Origin: Eubacterium sp.
GTDB taxonomy: Bacteria; Bacillota; Clostridia; Oscillospirales; Acutalibacteraceae
Assembly: GCA_015655975.1 (NCBI GenBank)
Contig: DVEP01000035.1
Span: forward strand, 1 to 64,000
DNA: 64,000 nt
Direction: 5' to 3'
A program made the position numbers and the translations under genes. Shown here piece by piece: positions 25,798 through 38,100 of the stretch (positions are counted from its first letter, which is position 1; every line of letters begins with the position of its first letter). A model generated the notes under the pieces. That model saw only the letters and a list, made by a program, of their open reading frames with translations, was not told where the DNA came from and did no database searches.

Positions 25798-28700
25798 TTA
25801 TGCAATAGTTATTGTATCATATTGGAATGATTGTTGCGCAAACACATTAACAATAAGTGAGTCAGCACTTGAAATTACTTTGTTACCATCTAAGTCACAA
25901 TACGGATATTTTATCAAGCCATCTGCAGTATTTATTGCATTATTCACTGTTGACAAGTCAACACTTGAAATAACACCATTCTTATCAAAATCGCATGCAA
26001 CAAGTGCCACAGCCTCTTTAAAATCAACATCGTGATCTGTTACTGTAACATTAACATTTCTTGTAATACCATATTCATAGGTAATTGTTGCAGTATAGTT
26101 ACCCGACGGTACATTTTCAATAGTAAATCTGCCGTCTTCTCCTGTTACTGCCGAAAGTCCGTTGTCAAGAGTGATTTTAGCGTTTTTAACAGGAACATTG
26201 TTTGTTGCTCCTGTAGAATCAGTCATTACGGTAACAACTGCTGAAACGCTGAATCCTGTCGGAGTTTCTTCTACGAATGGAGTAAGTTTATTTTCGGCAA
26301 TCATAAGTGCCTTGCGTACATTGTAAACATCTGAAACCTGAATTGTATAACTGTCTGCCGAAGCAGGTTTGTAGTAGTCAGATGTATAGCCTACTGCACT
26401 TGATGGTGTGTTAAGCATATTTACAGCATCTTTAAGAGCATTGATATAATTTGTCCATGACTCGTCTGTGTATGCTTTCTTGCCGTCTTGTTTTTGGTTT
26501 ACAATAAAACCATCTTTTACAGAACCGTATTTTGCAGTTGAAGCCTGAATACCCTGTTCTGTAACTTTAAGTGCGGAGTAATCACTGCCTGAAGCACAAA
26601 GAACTTCTTCTTTGAGTTTGTCAGGAATAAAGCCACGCTCAATGAGTCTGCCTAAATAATCATTAAACAATTTTATTGCTTCTGCGATTTGAGTTGTAGA
26701 AGCGTTTGTACTGTAAACAGTCTTTGAAGCGTCTTCTACGCCTGTAATCATAATGCTCGGAACAGCGTCCGGATTTGAAGCAGCATATTCTTTGTATTTA
26801 AGGTCATACTCAGAAGCCAAACAACTAAACAAAGGTTGTGCGTCTTGGTTAGGAACGCCGTTTGTTACATCTGTAACTTTGTAGTAGTTGTTGTACTTGT
26901 CTGTTATGAGCATTGACTGTGCAATACTTGCTATTCCCATAAGTTTCTGATATGAAAGCATATCAAAATCGTTTTGGTTAAGTTTACCGCAAACATTTGT
27001 TACCTTGTCAATGATTTGAGTAAGGTTTTCTTTCTTGAATTGTTTGTTGCACTCATCTATTGTTGCCTTAACATCTGCAACAGCGTCTGTATATGCTTTT
27101 TCAAGAGTAAGCACATTGTCTAATGTTACAAGAGTAGTTAAAGTACCGAGTGTTTTCTTAACCTGTTCAAGAAGATTTGTGTAAACAGACGGAGTATTGA
27201 AGTCGCTTGCTTTGTACTTAGCAGCGAAAGATACTGCATCATTATATGATTGCATTAATTTGTTATAACCGTCAACATCTGCTACAAAATGAAGGTTTTG
27301 GTCTGCATAAGCAATATTTCCGCTGTTTGTATTTGCAAAAGCAACGCACATCTTTTGATTTGCAGTTGTTTCAATTTTTGTAGTACCGTCGTAATGCAAA
27401 TATGAGATTGTGTGTTTTGCACCACCGCCATATTTAGCATAACCGATACTTACATTTAAACCTTTGATAGGTGTAGCCCAAGAAACTGACGAACCTTCAA
27501 AATTGTTGTAAAGACGATTCTCAGGGTTAACAGTTACTTTTTCGCAGCTACCGTCAGGAGCAAATGAAACATTTACATTGCTGATATTGTACGAATAAGT
27601 TGAAACAGTAGATGTGTATGTGTTTGAAGCCTTATCGTATGTGTAAGCAATGTGCGGTCTTGTATCAACTGCGCTTGCAGGAAGTGTGTCGAAAGTATAT
27701 GTAGCACCGCTTTGCTTAATTTCCGTTTGACCGTCTGCTCTGATAACCCTATTATTATCGCCTGCATAGTGCCAATTGCCGTCTGCATCTTTCCAGTCGA
27801 TATAGGTGTAGTTAATCAAGTTGCCGTCTTTATCGAATGAAGGTGTTGCTTTTGAATGGTCTGAAGGGTCAACAGTAAATATACCGTCAAGTGCCGAGTC
27901 TGATGCGTTGTTTATAAGCATTTGACCGTAAATGCCCATGTTACCAAGTTTAGATTCTTTTACCAAAATATCTTTCGTTGTAAGAGCAAACATTTGCTTT
28001 TTAGTAATCCAACCACCCTCAGTGATTTTTGAAGAAGACTGGGTGTACTGGTTTGATTGGTCCGGAGAGCCGAGATGATAGTCTGACTTAATAGTGCCTG
28101 AATTTTCACCTTCATATACTGTGTCGTGCCAATCTAACTTTGTTGAACAATAGATATAAGCAAATGACTCAAGGTCGCTGTAGATAGCTTTACCATCTTT
28201 ATAAATATCATATTTTACGGTAAGTTTAATTGCTGTATCTTCACTCGGAGCAGAAACATTTACTGTGTATGTTTTTGTCTCTTCGGGAGCAAGGTCAACT
28301 TCGGAGAAGCCCTCTACTGTTGCAATACTGTTATCAGATGTCAAAGATTTGAGTTTTACACTGTATCTTGAATCTTGAACAACTTTGCCCTCTTTGTCAA
28401 CATAGGCATTGTTAAGACCGAATGTTTCATTTGTGATTGTAAGAGTATTTGCAACTGTACCTGTCGCATTTTTGATGACAGGTGTAGAAACTTTTGCACT
28501 TATAAGTCCGAGTTTGTGCTCAGAAAGTTGGGGAATGAATGTAACTATGTTGTTGATAGCGCTGACAAGGTACATAGCGCCTTCCCAAGCAGTGTCTTTA
28601 GAGTAATCTACTCCGCCTTTAACACCGCCGAGTGCACGGTACAAACGGTGAACTAACTTACCTACAACACCAATATCGCTCGGTGTACCGTCTTTACCTG

Positions 28701-31164
28701 CCATTACATCAATTTGAAGTAAGTCGTCAAACATATTTTGAGAACTTGCGTCAGGAATTAAGTTTCCTAAGCCGTCAGATGTACGGTCCGAAAGAACGAA
28801 GTTGAAGAGATTTTTAACCAAATCGTAAACAACTTTGAGCGCTTGTTCAGAAGTAAACATTTCAGATGAGAATGCCTTGCCCATCATATTGATGAAGTAA
28901 GAAATACCGCAGTACGATGTACCGTCAAGTGTTTTCTTGTCAGCAATATTGAGAGCACCTTTAATGATGCCGTCGTAAATGAGAGCTTTAGAATCAATCT
29001 TTGTACCTGTTGTATAAGTTCCGTCTGAACCTGTAACACCGAAGAGTTGTCCGAGCTGCGGTAACAAACCGTTCGCAATAATATCAATATTCTGCCAAAG
29101 AGTGTTTGAACGAGAAATCTTATCATGACCTTCGCCGATACCGTGGAAGCCGAGCAATGAAGCAACGCCCTTGTCTTCAGCGTATGTACAAACAACAGCG
29201 TTCAAAATATCGAACAACGTTGTCTTTGTTTTAACTTGCTCTTCATATGTCTGAACTGTGTCAGGAAGAACAAATCTGCCGCCTGCTTCCGTTCCGTTCA
29301 TATCAATAGGAACGAGTCCGTTCATTACATAAACAACAGCGTCGCGGCACATAGGAAGAATTGTTCCTTCAAGAGTTGCAGCGTATTTACCTGTTTCAGG
29401 GTCAATAGTTGCACCCGGAAGTTTTGAGTAGTCTCTGTTTGGAAGCGAGAAAGAAAGGTTTTCTTTAAGACAAACAAAAGCTACATCTTCTGCAGTAGCA
29501 CAAGCGTTCCATTCTGAGTCGTGAATCATATTGATAAGACCGAAGCCTTCCAATGATGCCTTAAGTACAGAAATGAGGAACGGAACCATTGCTTCTTCTA
29601 TATTTTCTTCGGTAAGAGCAGTGCCCTCGCCTTTGTCCGTATAGAATTTGTTAAGAATGTTCTTGTCTGTTGAATCTGCAACATATTGAACAACTTTAAG
29701 AACATTCGGAACTATGCTGTTGTAAGAATCGGCAGCAGAGTTCATTGTAAGTTCAGGACAGCCTTTAATGAAAACTTTGCTTGCAAGGTCTGCAATAAAA
29801 TCGTTTGCAGTGTTTGCAATAGTTGTGTAGTTTGTACCTGAACCGATATTAAGAGCTGTGAACTCTTTTACAAAGTTTTTCCAAGAACCATACTCATACT
29901 TGATACCAAGATTGAGAACACCTGTCTTAACGCCGAGAGCGTCTGCAAGCGGGTCATAAAGAACTTTGTTGAAAAGATGTGTTGAATCAATATTCTTCCA
30001 CTGATTTTCATCTTCTCCGAGAGTTGTTCTGTCAAAATCGTAAACTTTTTTGAATTCATCAACAGTTTTAATATCTTTGAGTTCAGGGAACGCTTTATCA
30101 AAATCTGCTGAATTTATCCACTCTGTTACTTTTTCGGCAGTAGCAGTTTCTTTTGTAACACCTTTAAATGTGTTTACATCGTTGTTACCTTTATTGATAT
30201 ACTCATAGAACGCTCTTGTATAACCGAAGTGGTCGTACGCGATTGTACCGATGAGCGGCTCTAAAGTATGTTCCCAAACAATTTCAAAAGCCTCCACTGC
30301 TTTATCATTGAGATTGTCTGTTACATTTACTTTAAAGTTTGCGTCTTTGAACATAAATGTTGAATCGTAAGCCTGAATTGTGTCGAAAACCTTTGTGTTG
30401 AGAAGGTCGCACGCAATTTGTTCAAACTTTGAATTCATTGCATTTGAGTGTTCTGCAGTGTTTGGTTTATAAAAAGCATTTACTAAAAGTTGCTTTACTA
30501 TATTATATACCATATTTGACTGCCAGCCACTTGACATTCCGAGTGCTCCGCCAATCATTGAATAAATATCAACAAAACTCGAAGCCAATCCGAGAGAAAG
30601 TTTGCCTCTGAGGAAGTTTTTGATTACGTTTGCACCATCAATATCGTTGGCATTGTCGTTTACCAACTGAATTATACGCATCAAAATATCTTTTGAAGAG
30701 GTGTTTTCTCTTGAAACTATGTATTGACCGCCTTTTTCGTAGTCGTGATGTTTTTGGTCAGTAAAGCACTGTGTAAGTCTGACATTTTTAATATCGCCAC
30801 CAATCGTTCCACCGTATGAGTTAATAAGCGGTTCAATTTGGGCGATAATGTCAAACAGTCCGTTTACACTGTCGAGTTTACCATGAATGCTGATTTTAGC
30901 AATAACCACATTCATCTCAACATCAATCGGAAGCGCTACACCTGCCAAAACATTGTCAAGGTAGTCAAGAAGTGCCGTTGCAGTCTGGTCATCTGTTGTT
31001 TCAGCCCATGCTAAAAAATTGTAAGCCAAACTATCGTCGTGATACTTTGTCTCGGATGATGTTTGAGCATATGCAGAAACAGCACCTGTAAAGCATGAAA
31101 CTGTCATCAGAACGGCGAGCAGTAAGGAAAGAAGTTTTTTGGAAAATTTTCTTGCTTTTGTCAC
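25798..31164 (-). CDS. Giant secreted dockerin protein, about 1788 aa
   Basis: Signal peptide (LLSLLLAVLMTVSCFTGAVS) ending AYAQ. The first 1000 residues are predominantly helical with no recognised fold. A beta-rich middle part (near 1000-1100, TVNVSAPSEDTAIKLTVKYD) is followed by coiled-coil-like helices. The C-terminus repeats the neighbour's layout: a carboxypeptidase-regulatory-like domain (VPVKNAKITLDNG) then dockerin loops CDFDKNGVISSVDL and CDLDGNKVISSADS. GTG at 31164 lies 11 bases after GGAGG; an ATG at 31188 is upstream of that site and less likely. No glycosidase motif is seen, so a non-catalytic cell-surface or complex component is inferred. Confidence 0.8.
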   Translation of the reverse strand: MTKARKFSKKLLSLLLAVLMTVSCFTGAVSAYAQTSSETKYHDDSLAYNFLAWAETTDDQTATALLDYLDNVLAGVALPIDVEMNVVIAKISIHGKLDSVNGLFDIIAQIEPLINSYGGTIGGDIKNVRLTQCFTDQKHHDYEKGGQYIVSRENTSSKDILMRIIQLVNDNANDIDGANVIKNFLRGKLSLGLASSFVDIYSMIGGALGMSSGWQSNMVYNIVKQLLVNAFYKPNTAEHSNAMNSKFEQIACDLLNTKVFDTIQAYDSTFMFKDANFKVNVTDNLNDKAVEAFEIVWEHTLEPLIGTIAYDHFGYTRAFYEYINKGNNDVNTFKGVTKETATAEKVTEWINSADFDKAFPELKDIKTVDEFKKVYDFDRTTLGEDENQWKNIDSTHLFNKVLYDPLADALGVKTGVLNLGIKYEYGSWKNFVKEFTALNIGSGTNYTTIANTANDFIADLASKVFIKGCPELTMNSAADSYNSIVPNVLKVVQYVADSTDKNILNKFYTDKGEGTALTEENIEEAMVPFLISVLKASLEGFGLINMIHDSEWNACATAEDVAFVCLKENLSFSLPNRDYSKLPGATIDPETGKYAATLEGTILPMCRDAVVYVMNGLVPIDMNGTEAGGRFVLPDTVQTYEEQVKTKTTLFDILNAVVCTYAEDKGVASLLGFHGIGEGHDKISRSNTLWQNIDIIANGLLPQLGQLFGVTGSDGTYTTGTKIDSKALIYDGIIKGALNIADKKTLDGTSYCGISYFINMMGKAFSSEMFTSEQALKVVYDLVKNLFNFVLSDRTSDGLGNLIPDASSQNMFDDLLQIDVMAGKDGTPSDIGVVGKLVHRLYRALGGVKGGVDYSKDTAWEGAMYLVSAINNIVTFIPQLSEHKLGLISAKVSTPVIKNATGTVANTLTITNETFGLNNAYVDKEGKVVQDSRYSVKLKSLTSDNSIATVEGFSEVDLAPEETKTYTVNVSAPSEDTAIKLTVKYDIYKDGKAIYSDLESFAYIYCSTKLDWHDTVYEGENSGTIKSDYHLGSPDQSNQYTQSSSKITEGGWITKKQMFALTTKDILVKESKLGNMGIYGQMLINNASDSALDGIFTVDPSDHSKATPSFDKDGNLINYTYIDWKDADGNWHYAGDNNRVIRADGQTEIKQSGATYTFDTLPASAVDTRPHIAYTYDKASNTYTSTVSTYSYNISNVNVSFAPDGSCEKVTVNPENRLYNNFEGSSVSWATPIKGLNVSIGYAKYGGGAKHTISYLHYDGTTKIETTANQKMCVAFANTNSGNIAYADQNLHFVADVDGYNKLMQSYNDAVSFAAKYKASDFNTPSVYTNLLEQVKKTLGTLTTLVTLDNVLTLEKAYTDAVADVKATIDECNKQFKKENLTQIIDKVTNVCGKLNQNDFDMLSYQKLMGIASIAQSMLITDKYNNYYKVTDVTNGVPNQDAQPLFSCLASEYDLKYKEYAASNPDAVPSIMITGVEDASKTVYSTNASTTQIAEAIKLFNDYLGRLIERGFIPDKLKEEVLCASGSDYSALKVTEQGIQASTAKYGSVKDGFIVNQKQDGKKAYTDESWTNYINALKDAVNMLNTPSSAVGYTSDYYKPASADSYTIQVSDVYNVRKALMIAENKLTPFVEETPTGFSVSAVVTVMTDSTGATNNVPVKNAKITLDNGLSAVTGEDGRFTIENVPSGNYTATITYEYGITRNVNVTVTDHDVDFKEAVALVACDFDKNGVISSVDLSTVNNAINTADGLIKYPYCDLDGNKVISSADSLIVNVFAQQSFQYDTITIA

Positions 31165-31233
31165 TTTCCGATGTACCTCCGTTTTCATTTTAAGTAATTA
31201 AGTAAATTGAATTAATTATTGAATTACAAATCG

Positions 31234-31257
31234 CAAAACTGCATATTTGCAGTTTTG
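31234..31257 (-). repeat. Leader hairpin with AACTGC core upstream of the 1788-aa gene
   Basis: Ten perfect pairs, CAAAACTGCA and TGCAGTTTTG with a four-base loop. A further copy of AAAACTGCAAA at about 31340 could pair with one arm instead, giving two mutually exclusive structures. Confidence 0.5.
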
Positions 31258-31939
31258 AGTAAATCTGAGATTTAAAAGTTTTGTCGCAACTTCTGACCAA
31301 TCGCAATAAAAACGAAAAGTTGAAAGACAACTTGTGCCTAAAACTGCAAAATCTCATTATTTACTAAGATAATTTGTATAATTCATTAAAACACAAAATT
31401 TAATAAAATACAATGTAAAATTTTAAAGTTTATGGTCAATATTCATAATTTATATTCAATTTCAGCATTTTACACAAATATCAATTCGTATTTTTGTTGA
31501 AAAATAATAGTATTATTTTAACAAAAATTACCTTTTGTTTTTCACTGAAAATAAATCACACTCAAAAGCGAATTTATACAACGCTTTGTTAATATAAATT
31601 TTACTATAATTTTACATTTAATTTACAATTTACGACAATAAAAACATGATTTCTAGTGTAAAGCTTTTTCCTTTACAGATGCAATGTTTTTGTTTTTTGT
31701 TTGGCAATATCTACAAAAAAATATTATACTTTCAATTTTAACTGCACATTTTTTATCTTTTTATGACGATTTTTATACAAAAAAATCAACTCAATACCAA
31801 CATCAATATATTGTGCCGAAAACCACGCATCTAATAAAAGTAAAACAAAATGATGTTGTTAAACCTGCAAAAATTTGTTCATACAAAATTATTGTTATCT
31901 TATTTATTAACAAATAGTTAAAAAAATTTGCGATTTATA

Positions 31940-31968
31940 TTGACTTTTTTATATATTTTTGTTATAAA
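31940..31968 (+). promoter_or_regulatory. Promoter of the 2342-aa secreted-protein gene
   Basis: TTGACT (31940-31945), a 17-base spacer and TATAAA (31963-31968), giving a leader of about 150 bases before the start codon. Confidence 0.65.
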
Positions 31969-32133
31969 TAAATTGTATTGTTCGTACGTATTGGTTGAAG
32001 TTTTTCTATCAATAAACTTGCGTGTTAAACAATTTTTCACTGATTTAACCGAATTGAATGAGATTTTAAGACCATACCAACACGAAAAATCGCCCTCATC
32101 ACCGGGGGAAATCATAAAGAAGGAGAGATGATT

Positions 32134-35100
32134 ATGAAAAAAACGAGCAAGAAAATCCTCAGCTTTTTCTTAGCTGTGGTAATGGCCGTGTCGGCTTGCT
32201 CAGTCGGATTCACTGCTTGGGCGCAGGAAGTAAATCCGACAGACAAGTTGTTCAACGACACTGACCTCGACGCCAAGACAAGTATTGACGAAATCAATAA
32301 AGTTCTTGACACCTATTTGCCCGATATTCTGACTGCCATAGACGGCGAGAACAACACACTCGGAAATATCGGTATCAACATTGACGAAATCAAAGAGTTT
32401 GATTCAAACGGAAAGTACGACAGCGATGCTTTTTATGCATTTATGGGCCAACTTTCCACCTATTTGGTTAAAACCCTTTATGCCGAAAGTGCACAGGCAA
32501 CAAAAAAAGGTTTGCTTACATCAAACTTTTCAGAGCTTTACTTCGGTCAAAATTTGAAGGATGACAACGCTGCTATTGATTTCTATACTTATGGAGCAAT
32601 TGTTGATGCAGTTGCAAACGGATACCTTTCCGACAATAAGGAAGTTACCGACTTCATTAACGGTATCGCAAACGACCTTATTGCTCTTTTCAATGCAACA
32701 GCAGAACAAGACGCTTCAAAACCGAGAGTTGCAAATTCAAAGGCAATAGAAACCATAGTGAACGCTGTTAAGGGCGCAAACGAATACAAAAATATTAAAA
32801 ATGCGCTTGAGTTCAACAAATCTTTCGGATCAATTGAGACTTTGAAAAAAGCGACAGTAACAATCGGCGGTAAATCTTACAGCCTCTCAAAAGCAAATGC
32901 TACAAGTGATGTTCCTTACATTTTGGAAGCTCCGTCTTTGAGTTCTGTTAAAGAGTCCGATGTTAAAGACTATGTTTCCCGCTACAACCAGTTCGCAAAA
33001 GATTTGGGTATTCAAAACTTCAAATACGATGAAGATGTTGCAAGCGTTATCTACCTCAACTTCATTACATCTACACCTTACTATGCTGATGTAATCGGTG
33101 CTGCTGCTATCAACAAATTCTCTGCTGACGGCGGAAACAAAATCACAATCGAAGATAAAGAATTGACTCCAAGCAACTATATGGAAGTTCTCGGCAAACT
33201 TTATACACCTACTCAGTTTACAGAAGATTGCAAAAAGAACGGCTATACTGTTCCTAACGACGAAGTACAAAGCACATACGAATTCGCACTCAGCAAAATC
33301 TATGTTGCCGTTATTACAGGTGTCGGTGAAGGAAAAACTTATTCAAAAGTTGCTTTCGGAACATACAGCGACAAAATAAAAGACTCAAAAGGCTTGAAAG
33401 AAAAATCGTACACAGACGAGTTCACAAAAGGTCTCGCTGTTGCAAGCGGTCTTAAAACTGCCGAAGAAGTTGACGCTATCATCGCTGCTAACCCTGATGC
33501 TCCAAAGACAGTTTATAATGCTGTTTTCGAAAACTTCGAGGAAACAACAAGCATTTTTGATTCAATCTACGCATATTTCAACTACCTCTACTGGGATAAA
33601 GCAAATATCACTGCCGGTACTCAATATGAGTATGACAATTTCAAAATGCCTTATGGTGTTGCAATCGCTATTGCAAACGACAAAGTAAACGGTTTCCTTA
33701 AACAATATATACTTGACCTCAAAGTTCCTATTATAGGAAATGTTATTGATGTTGTTTTGAAAATGCTCGGTGTTAAAAACCTTAAAGCAGAAGACATTTA
33801 CAACACACTATATAATGTTATTAATAATATAGCTATGTATCCGGCGGCTACACTTCTTTCTGTATCGCCTATGCTTGTAACGGTTATTGATAAACTTGTT
33901 ATTCCGTTGTTCTTTGTAAATGAAAGCACAAATAACTTTTTATTCAGAATACTTAAAGGTATCGATCTCGGCGGCGGTGTAAAACTCGAGAACTTCTATC
34001 AGGAAAACGGCGATATGACAATAGGTATAGGTCAAACATTTTTCGACCTCAACTATATTTTGCCGGCACTTCTCAACTGGTTCTGCGGCGACGATAGTTA
34101 TATCAACGGTTATTATACAGCTCCGTACGATACAAATGTTCCGAGAATTGTAAATGTGTATGTAGTGGATAAAGCGCTTGCAAATCTCAAAGGTTTCGAC
34201 AAAATATTCGCTTCAATCACAGACCAATCTTTAAAAGAAATTCTTCAGACAGTAATCACAGAAGTAACTTCAAATGTTACAAAACTCTATTCCGACAAAA
34301 ACGGAAACAAATCTACAACTCAAATTAAAAAAGGTGCAAACTACTTGTTAAGCGCTGTACCTGAAATTGTCAACGCTATGGGTACATCATTCAACGATAA
34401 GTATGAAGTACAAAACGATTGGCAGTATGGTAAATACTTCAGAACCACAAACGCTTACGGTACACCTTCAACAAAAGGAAACGATACTTTCATCAATGAA
34501 ATTTGCAACATTGCAACAGAAGTTGAGAAACTTGACAGCAAAGACGCTATTTATGACACAGCTTTAAAATCTTTTGATGAAATCAACAATGTATTAATCA
34601 ACGGTGCTGTAAACGGTTTACTTGACTTTGTTGACGGTGCTGCTGCAACAGAAAACAAACTTACAACACAGATTCCGATGATTTCAGGTATTCTTGAAGC
34701 ACTCGGCGGTTTCGGCGAAACAAGCGCTATTACAGATGTTGTAAACAATGTTTTCCAAATCACAAGAAGCAATGACTACTCATTCTCATTTGCACAGAGA
34801 GAAAACGGTTTTACCGGTCTTTCTATTGAAAACGGATATTTCCTTTTCAGCAATATTGACGCTATTGTAAAAATCATAGTTAAAGTTGTTGAAAACAGCC
34901 AAAACGCTGCTGCTTCAGACGCAAAAGCAACAGCTAAAAACAACGCTCCTTATGCGGCAAATGAAACAAAATCATCTAAATACAGCTCACTTCTTACAGA
35001 TGAAAATGTTGCAAACGCAAAGAGCATTTTAGGCAAACTTGATGAAATGCTTGCAGACACACTTGCAAACTCATCTATCAACGATTACGATACGGATTCA

Positions 35101-38100
35101 ACAGAAGATATCCTTTCAGGCGTAATCAAACTCTTGTCAAACTACTTCGGTGCAGAAAACGCTGACAAATATGTTCAAATGGCAGACAGCTATTTGGCTA
35201 TGGTTGACAACAACTACAGACCTGACAGCGAAGGAAATATTGACTACAAAACAATTTATTCAAACAAAAATCTTACAAATTTTGTTGTTCAAACATATGC
35301 TTTCATTGAAAATGTTTTAGACCAGGCTACATCAGGCGTAACAGTAACTCAAATCAATGAAAATTACAATGTTGCAACAGAAGCACTTAAAGGAATTATC
35401 TCTCCGGACGCAGTTGGTATTAGATTAAGTGACAAAGCCGATGTTCAAAAAGAACTCATGGCACTTGATAACTGGGATGATGTTCTTGTAGATGGCGACA
35501 ACGGTAAAAACTCTCAAATCAAAGACGGTTTCTCTCTTGATTGGGGTATTAAAGCCGGCGACAAAGAAAGCTTCTATTCAGCTTTTGCTTCAGCTTTCCG
35601 TCTCATTACATCTGTTATGTCAGTATTACTTATAGATGCAAACTACTATGAAAATGTATTGCAGCCGATTTCAACAGCTGTACTTTCAGATATGGATGTT
35701 GAAGTTGAATTGTTTGGAGAAAAAATCAAACCTGTTCAGGCTGTACTTGACAGTTCAAAAGTAAACACAAACGACGACTGCTTTATGGCAATCGTAAGAC
35801 CTGTAAGCGCAGGACTTTCAGCGTTCTACAAACAACCTGCTACAACTCTTGTAGATGTTCTCAAAGGCGTTGCAAAGGTTATCGACGACAAGTCCGAGCC
35901 TGCACTTTCTGCTGTTCTTGTAAATGCTCTCACTCCTATAAAGAATGAAGTTACAGGACTTAAAAACATTATCAATACACTTTCACCTACTCTTGCAGGC
36001 AAACTTTCCGGTATTGAAGGAACTCTCGATTCTGCAATGGGCGTTGTAAAATTCATCAAGGCTGATATGCTCATTCCGTTGCTCAACGGCGTGCTTGAAA
36101 GCGCTTTAGGTAAATACGGAATTAAATTGACACTTCCTACAATTGACTGGAACTCATTGGCTACATCAAAAGATGAAGAAGCAATCATTCTTGTTACAGC
36201 TTATGTAATCGACCTTTTGATTACAAACGCTGACACACTTGATAAAGTTGCAGATTTACTTCAACTTATCAACCCTGACATTGCTGCAACTCTTAAACAA
36301 GTAGTTGAAATTCTCAAACAACTTGACATTGAAACTGTATTTGACATTCTTAATGTTGTTTTAAGCTTAACATCTGACCCTGTTGAAGCATATTGGACTT
36401 TCCTCCAATATATCCAGGAAAAATACACAAACTTCAAATACCCTGTCGGCGTTACAATCGCTTCTGCAAAGAGAGCAGTATCTCAACTCGACGGTATTGT
36501 TAAAAATGTATTCCCTCTTCTTCAAGGTTTCGGCGTAGTAAATGCATCAAGCCTTTCAGGTCTTCTTAATGATATGCTCTTTACAAACGCTAACCTTACA
36601 AAAATTGCAACTGCTCTTTACAGCGCACTGGAAGGTGCAACAGGAACACTTGCTGTTGCAGGCATAGATGTTACTACTAAAGGCTTTGCAAATATCCTTA
36701 AAGACTCATCATACGGAAAAACATATTCAACAGCTGCAAGCCAAATCGCTAAAGCAGACTCTTGGAACAATGTTAAATCTGTTAACTGGGGATTCAAAGA
36801 CGGCTCATCTAAAGCAAAAACAGGTTTCATCAACGCTTTTGCCGCTATCCTTCGTCCATTCAACGATGTAGCTGCTATTCTTCTTGCTGACGGCAGCCTC
36901 AACATTGGCACACTTATAGGCGACATTTCATTTGACAACGGCAATGTTTCAATGAAAGACGGCGTACTTACAATCGTAGTAGCAGGTCAGCCTGAAGGCG
37001 GTAAAGATTCAATAATCAAAATTGACCTCAGCGCTGCACTTGAAGAAATCAAAGCAATTTCAATCTACGGCGGCAACGGTTACGAAAGCGCTGTAATCCC
37101 GCTTCTCGAAGCATTTAAGTGCTCAGGAATTAAAGATTACAACACTTATCTCAAAGAGTATAAACAATCAAAAGATAACCTTATCATCAATATACTCAAC
37201 CCATTGTTCAACTTTGTTGACAAACTTGCAAATGCACCGTTCGATGTATTGACATCTGTTCTTCCGAACATTGCATACTTCATCGGTAACGGCGGTCTTT
37301 CACAATTTGTAAGCAACCTTCTCTCACCGGTTACAAACATCATTGCTAACCTTGAGGACGCAGGTATTGATGTTAATGAAATCATCAAGCAAATTGCAGG
37401 CAAAGACCTTTCAACACTCATCAGCGACGCACTCGGAATTAAAGTTCAAATCGACCTTACAAATCTCAGCGCGTTCAAAGTTCAAGACATCATCATTCCG
37501 CTTGTAAACAAACTTCTTGCTGACAATGGAATCAAAATCAAACTTTCAGATATTGATTGGCTCAAGTTTGCAGGACTCGGTACTGTTTACAACTACAACA
37601 GCCTTGCTAAACACTACGGTACAGCTACTGCAGTAAAAGTAACTGACCAAGGTAAAGTTCTCATCACTGTTCTCCGTTACCTCCTTTCAAATGTAATGGA
37701 AAAGAACAATATGAAGACAATCAAGAACCTTGTAGCAGGAATTGATATGGATAAGACCATTAAGAACATTCTTGCAAGCGTACTCAATACAATCGGTCAA
37801 TCAACACCTGACCAAATCATTGCAGCGCTCATCAGACTTCTTAACGGTACTCCTACAAACTCATTCTGGAACTACACAGATTACAAATTCAAGAACTACT
37901 CATTCTCATATCCTGAAGGAATGGATTTAGATTACCTTCAAAATCTTGCTCCATCACTCGACGGACTTGTAGTAGGTCTTATCAATCTTAACGAAACAAT
38001 TGCAGGCTTGATTTACAAAGACGATATTGTAAATACTCTTGCTCAAGCTATCTATACAAATATAGAAAAAGTTAAGATTTCAGGTTCAATGAACCTCACA

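Larger units (their letters stand above)
31189..32127. other. 939-bp AT-rich divergent intergenic region between two giant secreted-protein genes
   Basis: No gene can be supported here; two short open frames (31684-31917 and 31918-32115) lack ribosome sites and homology. The left part holds a perfect hairpin at 31234-31257 in the leader of the 1788-aa gene. The right part holds a promoter at 31940-31968 and a 150-base leader for the 2342-aa gene. The middle (31400-31900) shows only A/T-rich runs. Confidence 0.7.

Noticed and set aside
31684..32115. Two short open frames in the divergent intergenic region
   Set aside because: No ribosome sites, very A/T-rich low-complexity translation, and they overlap promoter and leader sequence.
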